From: JARDZI01 sp041639705
GTDB lineage: Bacteria > Bacillota > Clostridia > Clostridiales > Caloramatoraceae
Assembly (NCBI GenBank): GCA_041639705.1
Contig: JBEQBT010000101.1
Coordinates: forward strand, 1 to 11,043
Direction of reading: 5' to 3'
Length of the DNA stretch: 11,043 nucleotides
Positions 1 to 7,144 of the stretch are shown piece by piece. How positions within the stretch are numbered: the stretch's first letter is position 1; every line of letters starts with the position of its first letter. The translations under genes and the position numbers were made by a program. Under the pieces are notes generated by a model. The model ran no database searches. It was not told the origin of the DNA and worked only from the letters and a program-made list of their open reading frames with translations.

Positions 1-14
1 ACGTTATTCTCAAT

Positions 15-41
15 GTAGTGGTGAACACTGTTCACCACTAC
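15..41. repeat. Perfect 12-bp inverted repeat with 3-base loop
   Basis: Bases 15-26 (GTAGTGGTGAAC) are the exact reverse complement of bases 30-41, separated by ACT. Neither strand has a T-run after the stem, so it does not look like an ordinary intrinsic terminator. The right arm overlaps the first copy of a direct repeat (35-56). The function is unknown; it could be an operator, a cruciform site or part of a structured RNA whose remainder lies outside the window. Confidence 0.75.
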
Positions 42-102
42 GACGCATTACCACACATATGTAATAAGTCATATGGCTGCCACTTACGACGTATCACCAT
101 AC
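35..102. repeat. Two diverged direct copies of a ~22-bp unit (35-56 and 80-102)
   Basis: Bases 35-56 and 80-102 share the pattern CCACT(T)ACGACGYATYACCAYAC. They differ by one inserted T and three C/T transitions, and lie 45 bases apart. The spacer holds two CATATG hexamers (56-61 and 70-75). No gene covers bases 1-143, so this is all I can see in that stretch. It resembles a degraded minisatellite or the edge of a repeat element extending to the left; two copies are too few to decide. Confidence 0.5.
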
Positions 103-114
103 TATTGTTCAACA

Positions 115-145
115 TAAAAAAATAAGGAACAGTTTCACTGTTCCT
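115..145 (-). terminator. Intrinsic terminator of the GNAT gene
   Basis: On the minus strand a perfect 9-bp stem (bases 145-137 with 133-125, AGGAACAGT pairing with ACTGTTCCT, 3-base loop) is followed by TTATTTTTTTATG. This is a textbook Rho-independent terminator. The stop codon TAG of the upstream gene (146-144) lies at the base of the stem, so the hairpin begins inside the coding sequence. Confidence 0.9.
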
Positions 146-1259
146 ATATTTCCTTCTTAAATAGCCTGTAGGTTCTGTAATGAACTCCACCTGCTCCTTC
201 TGCATCTCTTCTCATCGAAACGTTTATTTCTCCTATTGTTGAACCTTCTCCATACTTATATCCCTTTCTTTTTCCCGCTAGTAGAACATTATATAATATG
301 GCGCTGCTTACTGCTTTTTTTCTAAATTCAGGTATTACAAATAGAACAAATATTCTTCCCCCATCTATCTTTTTTTTGTACTTTAAAAACTTTAAAAGCC
401 CAAATGGCAAGAGTCTTCCATTCATTCTTATTAGCACTTGATTATAGTCAGGAAGTGCTATTCCAAAACCTATTGGGTTACCCTCTGACCTTGCAATATA
501 TATTAAATCCGGATCTGCCATTGCAACAATGGTCTTTCCCTCTGCTTTAATTTCCTCAAGGGTTGGTGGAGTTAAGTCCTCCCAGTCATCAGGCATAGCA
601 ATATCTAGAACTTTCTTTACATCTATCATTTCCTTTTCTATATGCTTTAAGTCTATTTTATCAACCTGAAAATTATATCTTTTCATAGCAAATTCAACAG
701 GTTTTTCATATCTTACACTATCTACATTGATTATATCAAAGTAATAGGCAAATAAGTCTAAATGCTTTATAAAACCATACTCATCAAAAAAAGTCACATA
801 GTATTCAGGGTTATATGAGTTCATTAACACAGGTGCTCCGTCAAAACCCATAACTAAAAGTCCTCTTGAATCATCACCATTAGTTGGTGAAATAGGACCC
901 TTTACTATATTAATTTTTCTAATCCTTAACCACTCAATGGCTTTATCAAACAATGAAAATGCAACTGACCTATCATTTATTGATTCAAATAAACATATAT
1001 ATCCTTCACGCAGGTTTTTCTTTTCATTATAGGATTGATTTATTCCAACACATATTCTGCCAATTGGCTCGTACCCTCTGTAAGCCATGAAAAAAGCATG
1101 GGAACCACTCATAAACAGTGGATTATTTTTCCCTGTGAGGGTCTTTACCATATCACCTTTAAGTGGTGGTACCCAGTAAGGGTCATTCCTATATATTTTC
1201 CAGGCAAAGTCAACAAACCTTTTTAATCCTTTTTTATCTGTTATCTCAATAAGATCCAT
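144..1259 (-). CDS. GNAT-superfamily acyltransferase-like protein (371 aa)
   Basis: This is a 371-residue soluble protein with no signal peptide or membrane segment. From memory of the family, it matches the large GNAT proteins annotated simply as N-acetyltransferases (YghO-like). The N-terminal part has the signature WVPPL near residue 30 followed by YRGYEPIGRI, then a central RGPxxPTNxD-like stretch (KGPISPTNGDD) and NSYNPEYY. The C-terminal quarter carries the degenerate acetyl-CoA-binding strand-helix (VIPEFRKKAVSS, about 308-319) and ends in a YRTYRLFKK tail typical of the group. The usual R/Q-x-x-G-x-G/A loop is poorly conserved, so cofactor and substrate cannot be stated. The ATG at 1259 is preceded by GGTG at 5 bases and AGGAAG at 11 bases. 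The gene stands alone, with its own terminator and the next gene's terminator upstream. Confidence 0.8.
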   Translation of the reverse strand: MDLIEITDKKGLKRFVDFAWKIYRNDPYWVPPLKGDMVKTLTGKNNPLFMSGSHAFFMAYRGYEPIGRICVGINQSYNEKKNLREGYICLFESINDRSVAFSLFDKAIEWLRIRKINIVKGPISPTNGDDSRGLLVMGFDGAPVLMNSYNPEYYVTFFDEYGFIKHLDLFAYYFDIINVDSVRYEKPVEFAMKRYNFQVDKIDLKHIEKEMIDVKKVLDIAMPDDWEDLTPPTLEEIKAEGKTIVAMADPDLIYIARSEGNPIGFGIALPDYNQVLIRMNGRLLPFGLLKFLKYKKKIDGGRIFVLFVIPEFRKKAVSSAILYNVLLAGKRKGYKYGEGSTIGEINVSMRRDAEGAGGVHYRTYRLFKKEI

Positions 1260-1287
1260 TATTTCACCATCTTCCTACCGATTCTAT

Positions 1288-1316
1288 ATCATAATATTTC
1301 TACAAATTTTTATAAA
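1288..1316 (-). promoter_or_regulatory. Candidate promoter of the GNAT gene
   Basis: On the minus strand TTTATA (1316-1311) and TATGAT (1293-1288) are separated by exactly 17 bases, about 30 bases before the start codon. The -10 matches five of six consensus positions and the -35 four of six. The region is AT-rich, so chance matches are possible. Its position between the upstream terminator (1390-1409) and the gene supports it. Confidence 0.4.
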
Positions 1317-1389
1317 ACCCTTCTAATGCAATATTTCCATCTGTATTACTATGAAACCGTATGTAATTTACTAAATGGGAAACCAACGT

Positions 1390-1409
1390 AAAAAGCCCCA
1401 AAATGGGGC
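1390..1409 (-). terminator. Intrinsic terminator of the giant GGDEF gene
   Basis: Minus-strand GCCCCA (1409-1404), a 3-base loop and TGGGGC (1400-1395) form a GC-rich 6-bp stem followed directly by five T residues (1394-1390). It lies 7 bases beyond the stop codon of the large gene, isolating it from the GNAT gene downstream. Confidence 0.92.
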
Positions 1410-1416
1410 CTATTAA

Positions 1417-4400
1417 TTATAAAATTGCTGCAGTTATATCTCCAAGAGTATTAATAAAATTAAAATGATTAAAGTCAAATTCCTTTACTCGTGTGGACAC
1501 AGTTAAATACAAAATACCCTTTACTTCCTGGGATTTGATTAATGGTGTAACAATTATGGATTGCCAGTCAGGAGTTCCTGTGAGAGCATCAAATTCGGAT
1601 ATATCATCCCAATCTACTCTGTAAACTCCCTGTTTTTCATTTATTACATTATTCAATATTTCAGAATTGTATCTTTTAACATCCACCCAATTTTCTTCAA
1701 ACTTTTTACGTCCATATTTGTTTACAACAATTCCTTTTTCAACTATAAAAAGCATTCCATTTTGTGCTTCACTAATTTCTACAATTCTACCAAGCAATTT
1801 GTAAATCTTATCTTCCTTATTCATTTCTTCCTTAATCAATTCAATTAGTTCAAGCATTGCTAATACATTTCTATTATCTTGAATCATGTTTCCAGATACA
1901 ATACCAGCAAGCCTATCCTTTCTTTTAATCTTATTAGATATTTGACTATTCCAAACTTGGCTCCTATTTCTTCCTGATTCCTTTGCTACATAGAGAGCTT
2001 GGTCTATTTTTTCAATGAGCTCCTGCTCCATTTCACCATGCTCAGGATATGATGCAACACCCAAACTCATTGTAATAGGATATTTATCTCCCAATATTTT
2101 AGCCTTTTCAACCTTAACCCTTAGCTTCTCTGCAATGTTTTGTGCATCATATTTGGTTACTCCTGGAAGTATTATTACAAACTCTTCTCCTCCATATCTT
2201 CCGCAGGTATCCTCTTTTCTTATGTTCTTTTTAACAACACTACATATTTCGCTTAATACCTTGTCACCCTTTTGATGTCCAAATTTATCGTTAATATTTT
2301 TAAACTTATCAATATCAAACATTATTAAAGAAAATTGTCCATTATTTTTACTTGACCTTTCTAATTCTTCCTTTAGAATATCCTCAAGATACTTTCTTGT
2401 AAAGACTCCAGTTAGCTTATCAATAGATGCGATAATCTTTAATTTATAATTATCAATAATAATTTGAATCAGGTTTCTTAGCTGGCAACATTGATTAAAT
2501 GCTTGGAGATTGAAATTATTCAGTATTCTATCGGAGTCGATATATAAGTATCCAATAATCTGCTCCTGCATTGTAATGCTCTTCCTACGGTCCTCATTTT
2601 CAGATAATATTTCATAACCCATGGTCTTAAGAATAGGTATACATATAACTGCCTTAATTCCAATGGGTAAAATATCTACATCCAGGTTTCTTCCTTCATT
2701 AATTCTTTCTGCAATGAACAGAGGTTCTTTTGTGGAATTTACCTTCTCTATAATAAACTTAATATTGGTAATATCCATATTGTTATTGTTATCCTTAGAT
2801 GCAACAACACTCATATCTTGATTTTCCCCAACTAATATAATATACGAACGTGTTGCTAGAGTTAACTTTGCCGCAAGCTTTGCAATAAGATCAAGATCAT
2901 TTATAGAGTTCCCGGATAAATTATTAATAACACCATTTATGTTTTTTATATCTTTAGGCAGTATATAATCATAATCCTTTTCTGCTGCTATAATAAATTG
3001 TTTATTTGTCAGAATTCCAAACAAATCCTTATATTCAAACAAATTATTGAGAGTTTCAATAGTAAGGTTGTTTGACATAATATCATCCAATGCGGTATTG
3101 AAGGTTCTGCCATTATATATTCTGTTAATATCGATTAGTCGTTTAAATGAATGCATATAATTTAAAGTCATCATATAGTCTAATCTATATTCCTCAGGAA
3201 TCTGAATGGCAAATTTCTTTATTATTTCGCATGCTTCAAAATAGTATTTAATAGCACTGTAATACTCCTTTTGCCCAAAATAATAATTTCCCAGGGAATT
3301 AAAAATGAATATTTCGTACCTATTTAAGCCTTCCTTTTTTGCCAACTCTAATGCTTCTTCAAGAGACTTTATCTTGGCTGCACCCTTTTCAAAAATACTC
3401 CTTGAATAAAGAGTCCTAACTCTTACCCTATCCAAATCTACTTTTCTTGACAATTCATTTGCCTCTTCAAATAGCTCCAAGGCTTGGCCTAAATTACCAA
3501 TGCCCTTTGATATAGCGCCAAGAGTATATAAATTATTTATTTTCTCTGTTTCTGAAACATATTTATTATTAATATTTCTAATTCTTTTTATGCCTTCACC
3601 AATTAATTTACTATCATGATCTTTTGAAATACTTATGAATTGGAGAAGTATTTCTGTATGCCATTTGAATATAAATTCATCATTTTTATATATTTCAAAT
3701 GCCTTTAATGCATAATCCTCAGCTTTATCAAAACTTCCAAATGTATAAAACAATTCTCCGCCTATTCTATAAAACTCACCCATAAAGCCTTTTCTTTGAA
3801 ATGGATAATTTTCAAGCTCCACTATGGCATCGTTAAAATACTCATAGGCATCTCTATATTTATACAGTTTTAAGGAAACCTTGCATAAACTAACATAGGA
3901 GTAGAAAACTTGTGCTTCAAAGCCTACTCTTTGAGAAAGTTCAAGTGAACTTTTATGATATTGGAGAGATTTATCAAATTCTTCATTATCATAATAGCAC
4001 TCTGCTAAATTACTCTCAGCATTTAGCTGTAAATCTATAATATTATATTTTTCACATATTTCCTTCATCCTATTATAAACATTTATTGATTCTTCAACAT
4101 TCTGATGGAAATCCCCATAAATTACACCCATATTATTAAGAGATAAAGCAATACCCCTAGGATTGTTAATCTCCTCAAATAATTTTATACTTTTATTGAA
4201 TATAGCAAGAGCATCATCTGCCAGTGATTGTTCAATATAGACTATTCCAATTTGATTATAAAATTTAGCCTCCAATTCAATGTATTTACCACGACATTTA
4301 TCAATATTTTCATTGTATAATTTAATAACCTCATCAAATTGTTGTTTATTGAAATAAATACGTGAAAGGGTTAATTGGGCTTTTAAATAACCCTCTTCAT

Positions 4401-6864
4401 AATCAACTCTAGGGTAATATTCCTCTACTAGCTCAATATATTTGCTTCCCTTTTCAAGGTCATTTTTTTGTACATATATTTCTGCAATTTTATTAAGTGC
4501 ATCAATACAATTTTTATAACAACCTATTGATAATGCCAGTTTATAGGAGCTTTCATAATAATCTACCGCTTTAATATTATTTCCTATCTCATTATGAATG
4601 TCCCCAATTTTTAATAGTATTCCAATCTTTTTTTGGCTTTTGGAATCAACATCAAACATAGAAAGAGCTCTTTCAAGTTTTTTTACAGCTTCATTTCTAA
4701 ATTGAAGGTTCTCCATACTTATTGCAGTTTCAAAGCAATATTCTATTGCCTTATCCCTTTCATCTGCTTTTTCAAGATGATATAGCAGTTCTTCCTTATT
4801 CTCTCGACCTTCCTTTGCATATTGTCTTTCTAAAAATTGTGCTGCAATTCTGTGTTTCTCTTTTCTCTCTATATTATCCAATTCATCATATATAAATGTT
4901 TTTACCCCTCTGTTATGCAAGTCATAAGTATAACCCCAGTCTTCAAGCTTTATATCTAGTATTCCCTTTTTAACCATAAACTCAAGCTTGTCTTCAACTA
5001 GAGACTCATCGATTAAAAGCACTTCAGATATAGCAGTTACTGAAACCGAGGTATTAAATATAGATATTACTTCAAGTATTTCAGTACTTATGCTATCTAG
5101 ATTCTTAAGCTGATTCAGAACAGCTTGATAAATATTCGAGGGAAGAGGAATTTTGTCATAATCATCTATTTTCACGTCCCAGCTTCCATTTATATCATTT
5201 ATATATAATAGCTTCTCGGCACACAAATTCTTGATGACCTCTTCAATAAATAAAGGATTTCCATAGGTCTCTGTATATATTCTTGTTGCAAGTTTCATGG
5301 GTATGTTAGGAAGTCCTAGAATATTTTTAATCATATCTGCTGTTTCCTCTATATTAAAACTTCCAAGAACAATATCCTGTACTTTTTTAATAGCTTTTAT
5401 TCTTTGTGATAGCATAATAACTTTATTACTCTCATCATCATTCTTATCACAATAGCCTAGAAGAATAATTACTCTATGATTCTGTGTGTTCATAACTATA
5501 TACTCAAGAAGCTCCATATTTTCATCATTAACAAGATGAATATTATCAAGAATAAACATTGCTGGCTTATTCTTGGTACACTCTTTAATGAAGCTTAAAA
5601 TTCTGTTAAAAGCATAAAGTTTTTCCTTCTCACTTTTAAAATTAAAATATGAATCTTTCCCTGATTCAGGATCTATTTCAGGAATTATTCTAGCTAGCTC
5701 CTTACCATAGTGTTCTATTAGCTCCATATCACATTTAGACAACAATTGCTTGATTAATTCAACAATAGGTCTACTACTATTAACCTTCATGTTTCTTCCC
5801 TTAAGATTATGATAAATATCCATCTTCTTTAATGCAAAAATATGCTTTATTTCATTAAGGAATCTAGTTTTACCAATACCATGCTCTCCATGGATAAAAA
5901 TAATATTACCTAGTGTCTTACCTTTATCAATCATTTCATTGGTATCTAATATTTTTTTAATTTCTCTATCTCTTCCTACTATTTTTGTTTTATCAGCAAT
6001 TTCTTCAAGCTCATTTTTTATAAAAGGCTTGTACTTTGTATTTAGTATTTTATTAATCTCCTCAATTATCTCATTTACACTGTTATATCTTTTATCTGGA
6101 AACTGATTTGACATTTTCTCAATCATTTCAACTATATTTTTTTTATTATAATTGCTATTAGCAAATAGTATATTTCCTTTACTATTTTTTATATTATTAA
6201 TAACTTGCCTAAAATTTATATCAGTTAATTTATCCATAAAATTAAATAATACAAATAAAACTCCCATGGAATAAATATCTGAAGAAGCTGTTGGTTTGTT
6301 TCCATATAAAATTTCAGGAGCTTTAAATTGAAACTGTGCTTTCTTTTGGAGCCAATACATATGCTTTTCCAATTCAACAGTAGCAATATCCTTTAATTTT
6401 ACATCATATTCACTATTAAGGTTTCTTATATAAATATTAGATAAATTTATTTCTCCATATACAAAGCCCCTTATGTGTAGATAATTAACTGCTTGACATA
6501 CTTTAAAAAATATATCAATTTTTTTATCTTCTTCAATTTTATCTGGAAAATCCAATATACTTATATAATTCTCCAGGCTATCCCTAGCATAAAAATATTT
6601 TTTTACCTGAAGCTGTTTTCCATCATATGAATCAATAACCCCAAAGCTATGGAGTTTTGTAATTCTACAGCTATTAATAGATGAAAGGCTCAAACATTCA
6701 GAAGTAAAAAAGGACCTTAAATCCTCAGTTACATTATCATGATTAAAAATATTTAACTCTACCTTTCTATTTTCCTTTAATAAATCAGTAGCAATATAGG
6801 ATGAGATTAGTTGATTTTGATTTAAATTTTTTATTACTCTATATCTATCATTTATTAATTCCAT
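1417..6864 (-). CDS. Pseudokinase-AAA ATPase-TPR-GAF-GGDEF-GAF diguanylate cyclase (about 1815 aa)
   Basis: This is a giant cytoplasmic signalling protein; no signal peptide or membrane helix is visible. Residues ~7-275 have a protein-kinase-like fold but lack catalytic residues: the HRDLKPxN loop reads YGEINLSN (136-143), DFG reads DIA (159-161), and APE (182-184) is kept. Residues ~296-590 are an AAA/STAND ATPase with Walker A GEHGIGKT (326-333) and a Walker B-like FILDN (D440). Residues ~690-1210 are TPR-like helical repeats, followed by a GAF domain (~1318-1470). The GGDEF domain (~1480-1636) has an intact GGEEF active site (1558-1562) and an RKED inhibitory I-site (1549-1552) five residues before it. 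A GAF-like C-terminus ends the protein. It should make cyclic di-GMP from two GTP under control of the sensory modules. The order resembles kinase-AAA-TPR-GAF-histidine-kinase fusions, with GGDEF as output. I chose the ATG at 6864 because the frame upstream (to 6969) runs through a non-coding hairpin cluster; AAAGGATGGG lies upstream as RBS. Confidence 0.9.
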   Translation of the reverse strand: MELINDRYRVIKNLNQNQLISSYIATDLLKENRKVELNIFNHDNVTEDLRSFFTSECLSLSSINSCRITKLHSFGVIDSYDGKQLQVKKYFYARDSLENYISILDFPDKIEEDKKIDIFFKVCQAVNYLHIRGFVYGEINLSNIYIRNLNSEYDVKLKDIATVELEKHMYWLQKKAQFQFKAPEILYGNKPTASSDIYSMGVLFVLFNFMDKLTDINFRQVINNIKNSKGNILFANSNYNKKNIVEMIEKMSNQFPDKRYNSVNEIIEEINKILNTKYKPFIKNELEEIADKTKIVGRDREIKKILDTNEMIDKGKTLGNIIFIHGEHGIGKTRFLNEIKHIFALKKMDIYHNLKGRNMKVNSSRPIVELIKQLLSKCDMELIEHYGKELARIIPEIDPESGKDSYFNFKSEKEKLYAFNRILSFIKECTKNKPAMFILDNIHLVNDENMELLEYIVMNTQNHRVIILLGYCDKNDDESNKVIMLSQRIKAIKKVQDIVLGSFNIEETADMIKNILGLPNIPMKLATRIYTETYGNPLFIEEVIKNLCAEKLLYINDINGSWDVKIDDYDKIPLPSNIYQAVLNQLKNLDSISTEILEVISIFNTSVSVTAISEVLLIDESLVEDKLEFMVKKGILDIKLEDWGYTYDLHNRGVKTFIYDELDNIERKEKHRIAAQFLERQYAKEGRENKEELLYHLEKADERDKAIEYCFETAISMENLQFRNEAVKKLERALSMFDVDSKSQKKIGILLKIGDIHNEIGNNIKAVDYYESSYKLALSIGCYKNCIDALNKIAEIYVQKNDLEKGSKYIELVEEYYPRVDYEEGYLKAQLTLSRIYFNKQQFDEVIKLYNENIDKCRGKYIELEAKFYNQIGIVYIEQSLADDALAIFNKSIKLFEEINNPRGIALSLNNMGVIYGDFHQNVEESINVYNRMKEICEKYNIIDLQLNAESNLAECYYDNEEFDKSLQYHKSSLELSQRVGFEAQVFYSYVSLCKVSLKLYKYRDAYEYFNDAIVELENYPFQRKGFMGEFYRIGGELFYTFGSFDKAEDYALKAFEIYKNDEFIFKWHTEILLQFISISKDHDSKLIGEGIKRIRNINNKYVSETEKINNLYTLGAISKGIGNLGQALELFEEANELSRKVDLDRVRVRTLYSRSIFEKGAAKIKSLEEALELAKKEGLNRYEIFIFNSLGNYYFGQKEYYSAIKYYFEACEIIKKFAIQIPEEYRLDYMMTLNYMHSFKRLIDINRIYNGRTFNTALDDIMSNNLTIETLNNLFEYKDLFGILTNKQFIIAAEKDYDYILPKDIKNINGVINNLSGNSINDLDLIAKLAAKLTLATRSYIILVGENQDMSVVASKDNNNNMDITNIKFIIEKVNSTKEPLFIAERINEGRNLDVDILPIGIKAVICIPILKTMGYEILSENEDRRKSITMQEQIIGYLYIDSDRILNNFNLQAFNQCCQLRNLIQIIIDNYKLKIIASIDKLTGVFTRKYLEDILKEELERSSKNNGQFSLIMFDIDKFKNINDKFGHQKGDKVLSEICSVVKKNIRKEDTCGRYGGEEFVIILPGVTKYDAQNIAEKLRVKVEKAKILGDKYPITMSLGVASYPEHGEMEQELIEKIDQALYVAKESGRNRSQVWNSQISNKIKRKDRLAGIVSGNMIQDNRNVLAMLELIELIKEEMNKEDKIYKLLGRIVEISEAQNGMLFIVEKGIVVNKYGRKKFEENWVDVKRYNSEILNNVINEKQGVYRVDWDDISEFDALTGTPDWQSIIVTPLIKSQEVKGILYLTVSTRVKEFDFNHFNFINTLGDITAAIL

Positions 6865-6871
6865 TAATAAT

Positions 6872-6881
6872 CCCATCCTTT
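6872..6881 (-). promoter_or_regulatory. Ribosome binding site supporting the ATG at 6864
   Basis: The minus strand reads AAAGGATGGG before ATTATTA-ATG. AGGA is 11 bases from the ATG at 6864, slightly long but usable. An alternative in-frame ATG at 6876 has AAGG immediately against it, which is too close, and the first in-frame ATG (6969) sits inside a stable hairpin. This favours 6864. The site overlaps a 12-bp palindrome CTTTCTAGAAAG (6878-6889), which could hide it in a stem. Confidence 0.55.
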
Positions 6882-6888
6882 CTAGAAA

Positions 6889-6990
6889 GTGAACTCGTCC
6901 AGCTAAAGCTGACATTGAGACTTTAGAGGGGGACTCTACCCCCACCAAAGTAGGCAATGGTACTCCCACTTATAGAAGTGGGAGTCTTGA
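6889..6990 (+). mobile_element. Probable solo right end / omega-RNA-like scaffold of an IS200/IS605 (TnpB) element
   Basis: Within about 100 bases lie three hairpins: CAGC/GCTG (6900-6911); a GGGGG/CCCCC stem (6928-6943) extended by CTTT/AAAG (6921-6924, 6947-6950) and by CATTG/CAATG arms outside; and a perfect 10-bp ACTCCCACTT/AAGTGGGAGT hairpin (6962-6985) followed by CTTGA. This matches my memory of the structured 3' ends of clostridial TnpB transposons, whose omega-RNA ends in a GTGGGAG-type hairpin just before the guide. The plus-strand frame starting ACT CGT CCA (6893 on) reads TRPAKADIETLEGDSTPTKV, which I associate with tails at such ends. No tnpA or tnpB body is present, so this is a remnant or a MITE. 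Identification is from memory, not from a search. An alternative is a cis-regulatory RNA of the downstream minus-strand gene. Confidence 0.5.
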
Positions 6991-7026
6991 AAGTGGATAA
7001 ATCTCTATATTATCAATTTATTTTTA

Positions 7027-7054
7027 ATTTTAGCATATTTTAGCATAATGTCTA
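7027..7054 (-). promoter_or_regulatory. Strong candidate promoter of the giant GGDEF gene (extended -10)
   Basis: On the minus strand TAGACA (7054-7049) and TAAAAT (7032-7027) are separated by 16 bases, and TG lies one base before the -10, giving an extended -10. Each hexamer matches five of six consensus positions. Transcription would start near 7020, giving a leader of about 155 bases containing the hairpin cluster. The spacer and -10 consist of two tandem copies of TATGCTAAAA. A weaker second candidate (TTAAAT at 7141-7136, TATAAT at 7117-7112, 18-base spacer) lies upstream and overlaps the palindrome TAATGAGTCATTA (7103-7115). Confidence 0.55.
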
Positions 7055-7144
7055 GCCATAATTATTTAATGATTCTACAGATTTTATTAAAATCCTTCTA
7101 ATTAATGAGTCATTATAACAATAAATACATAAATAATTTAATAT

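Noticed and set aside
15..102. CRISPR array
   Set aside because: Only two imperfect copies with an indel, a palindromic arm outside the repeat and no cas gene. This does not meet array criteria.
1035..1226. Plus-strand 63-codon frame in the GNAT gene
   Set aside because: It is antisense to the conserved N-terminal part of the acyltransferase, with no RBS or known domain.
1561..2821. Small plus-strand open frames inside the giant gene (1561-1848, 2015-2275, 2621-2821)
   Set aside because: They are antisense shadows of a continuous, domain-rich minus-strand gene.
6865..7020. Cyclic-di-GMP riboswitch in the leader of the GGDEF gene
   Set aside because: The leader is long and structured, but I do not see the conserved cores of GEMM-I (GGCAAA...GACGCAAAGCC) or of the class II c-di-GMP riboswitch. 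The hairpins fit an IS605-type end better.
7080..7094. Terminator after the asparaginase gene
   Set aside because: The GATTTT/AAAATC stem is all A/T except its closing pair and no T-run follows on the minus strand. I consider it too weak to call.
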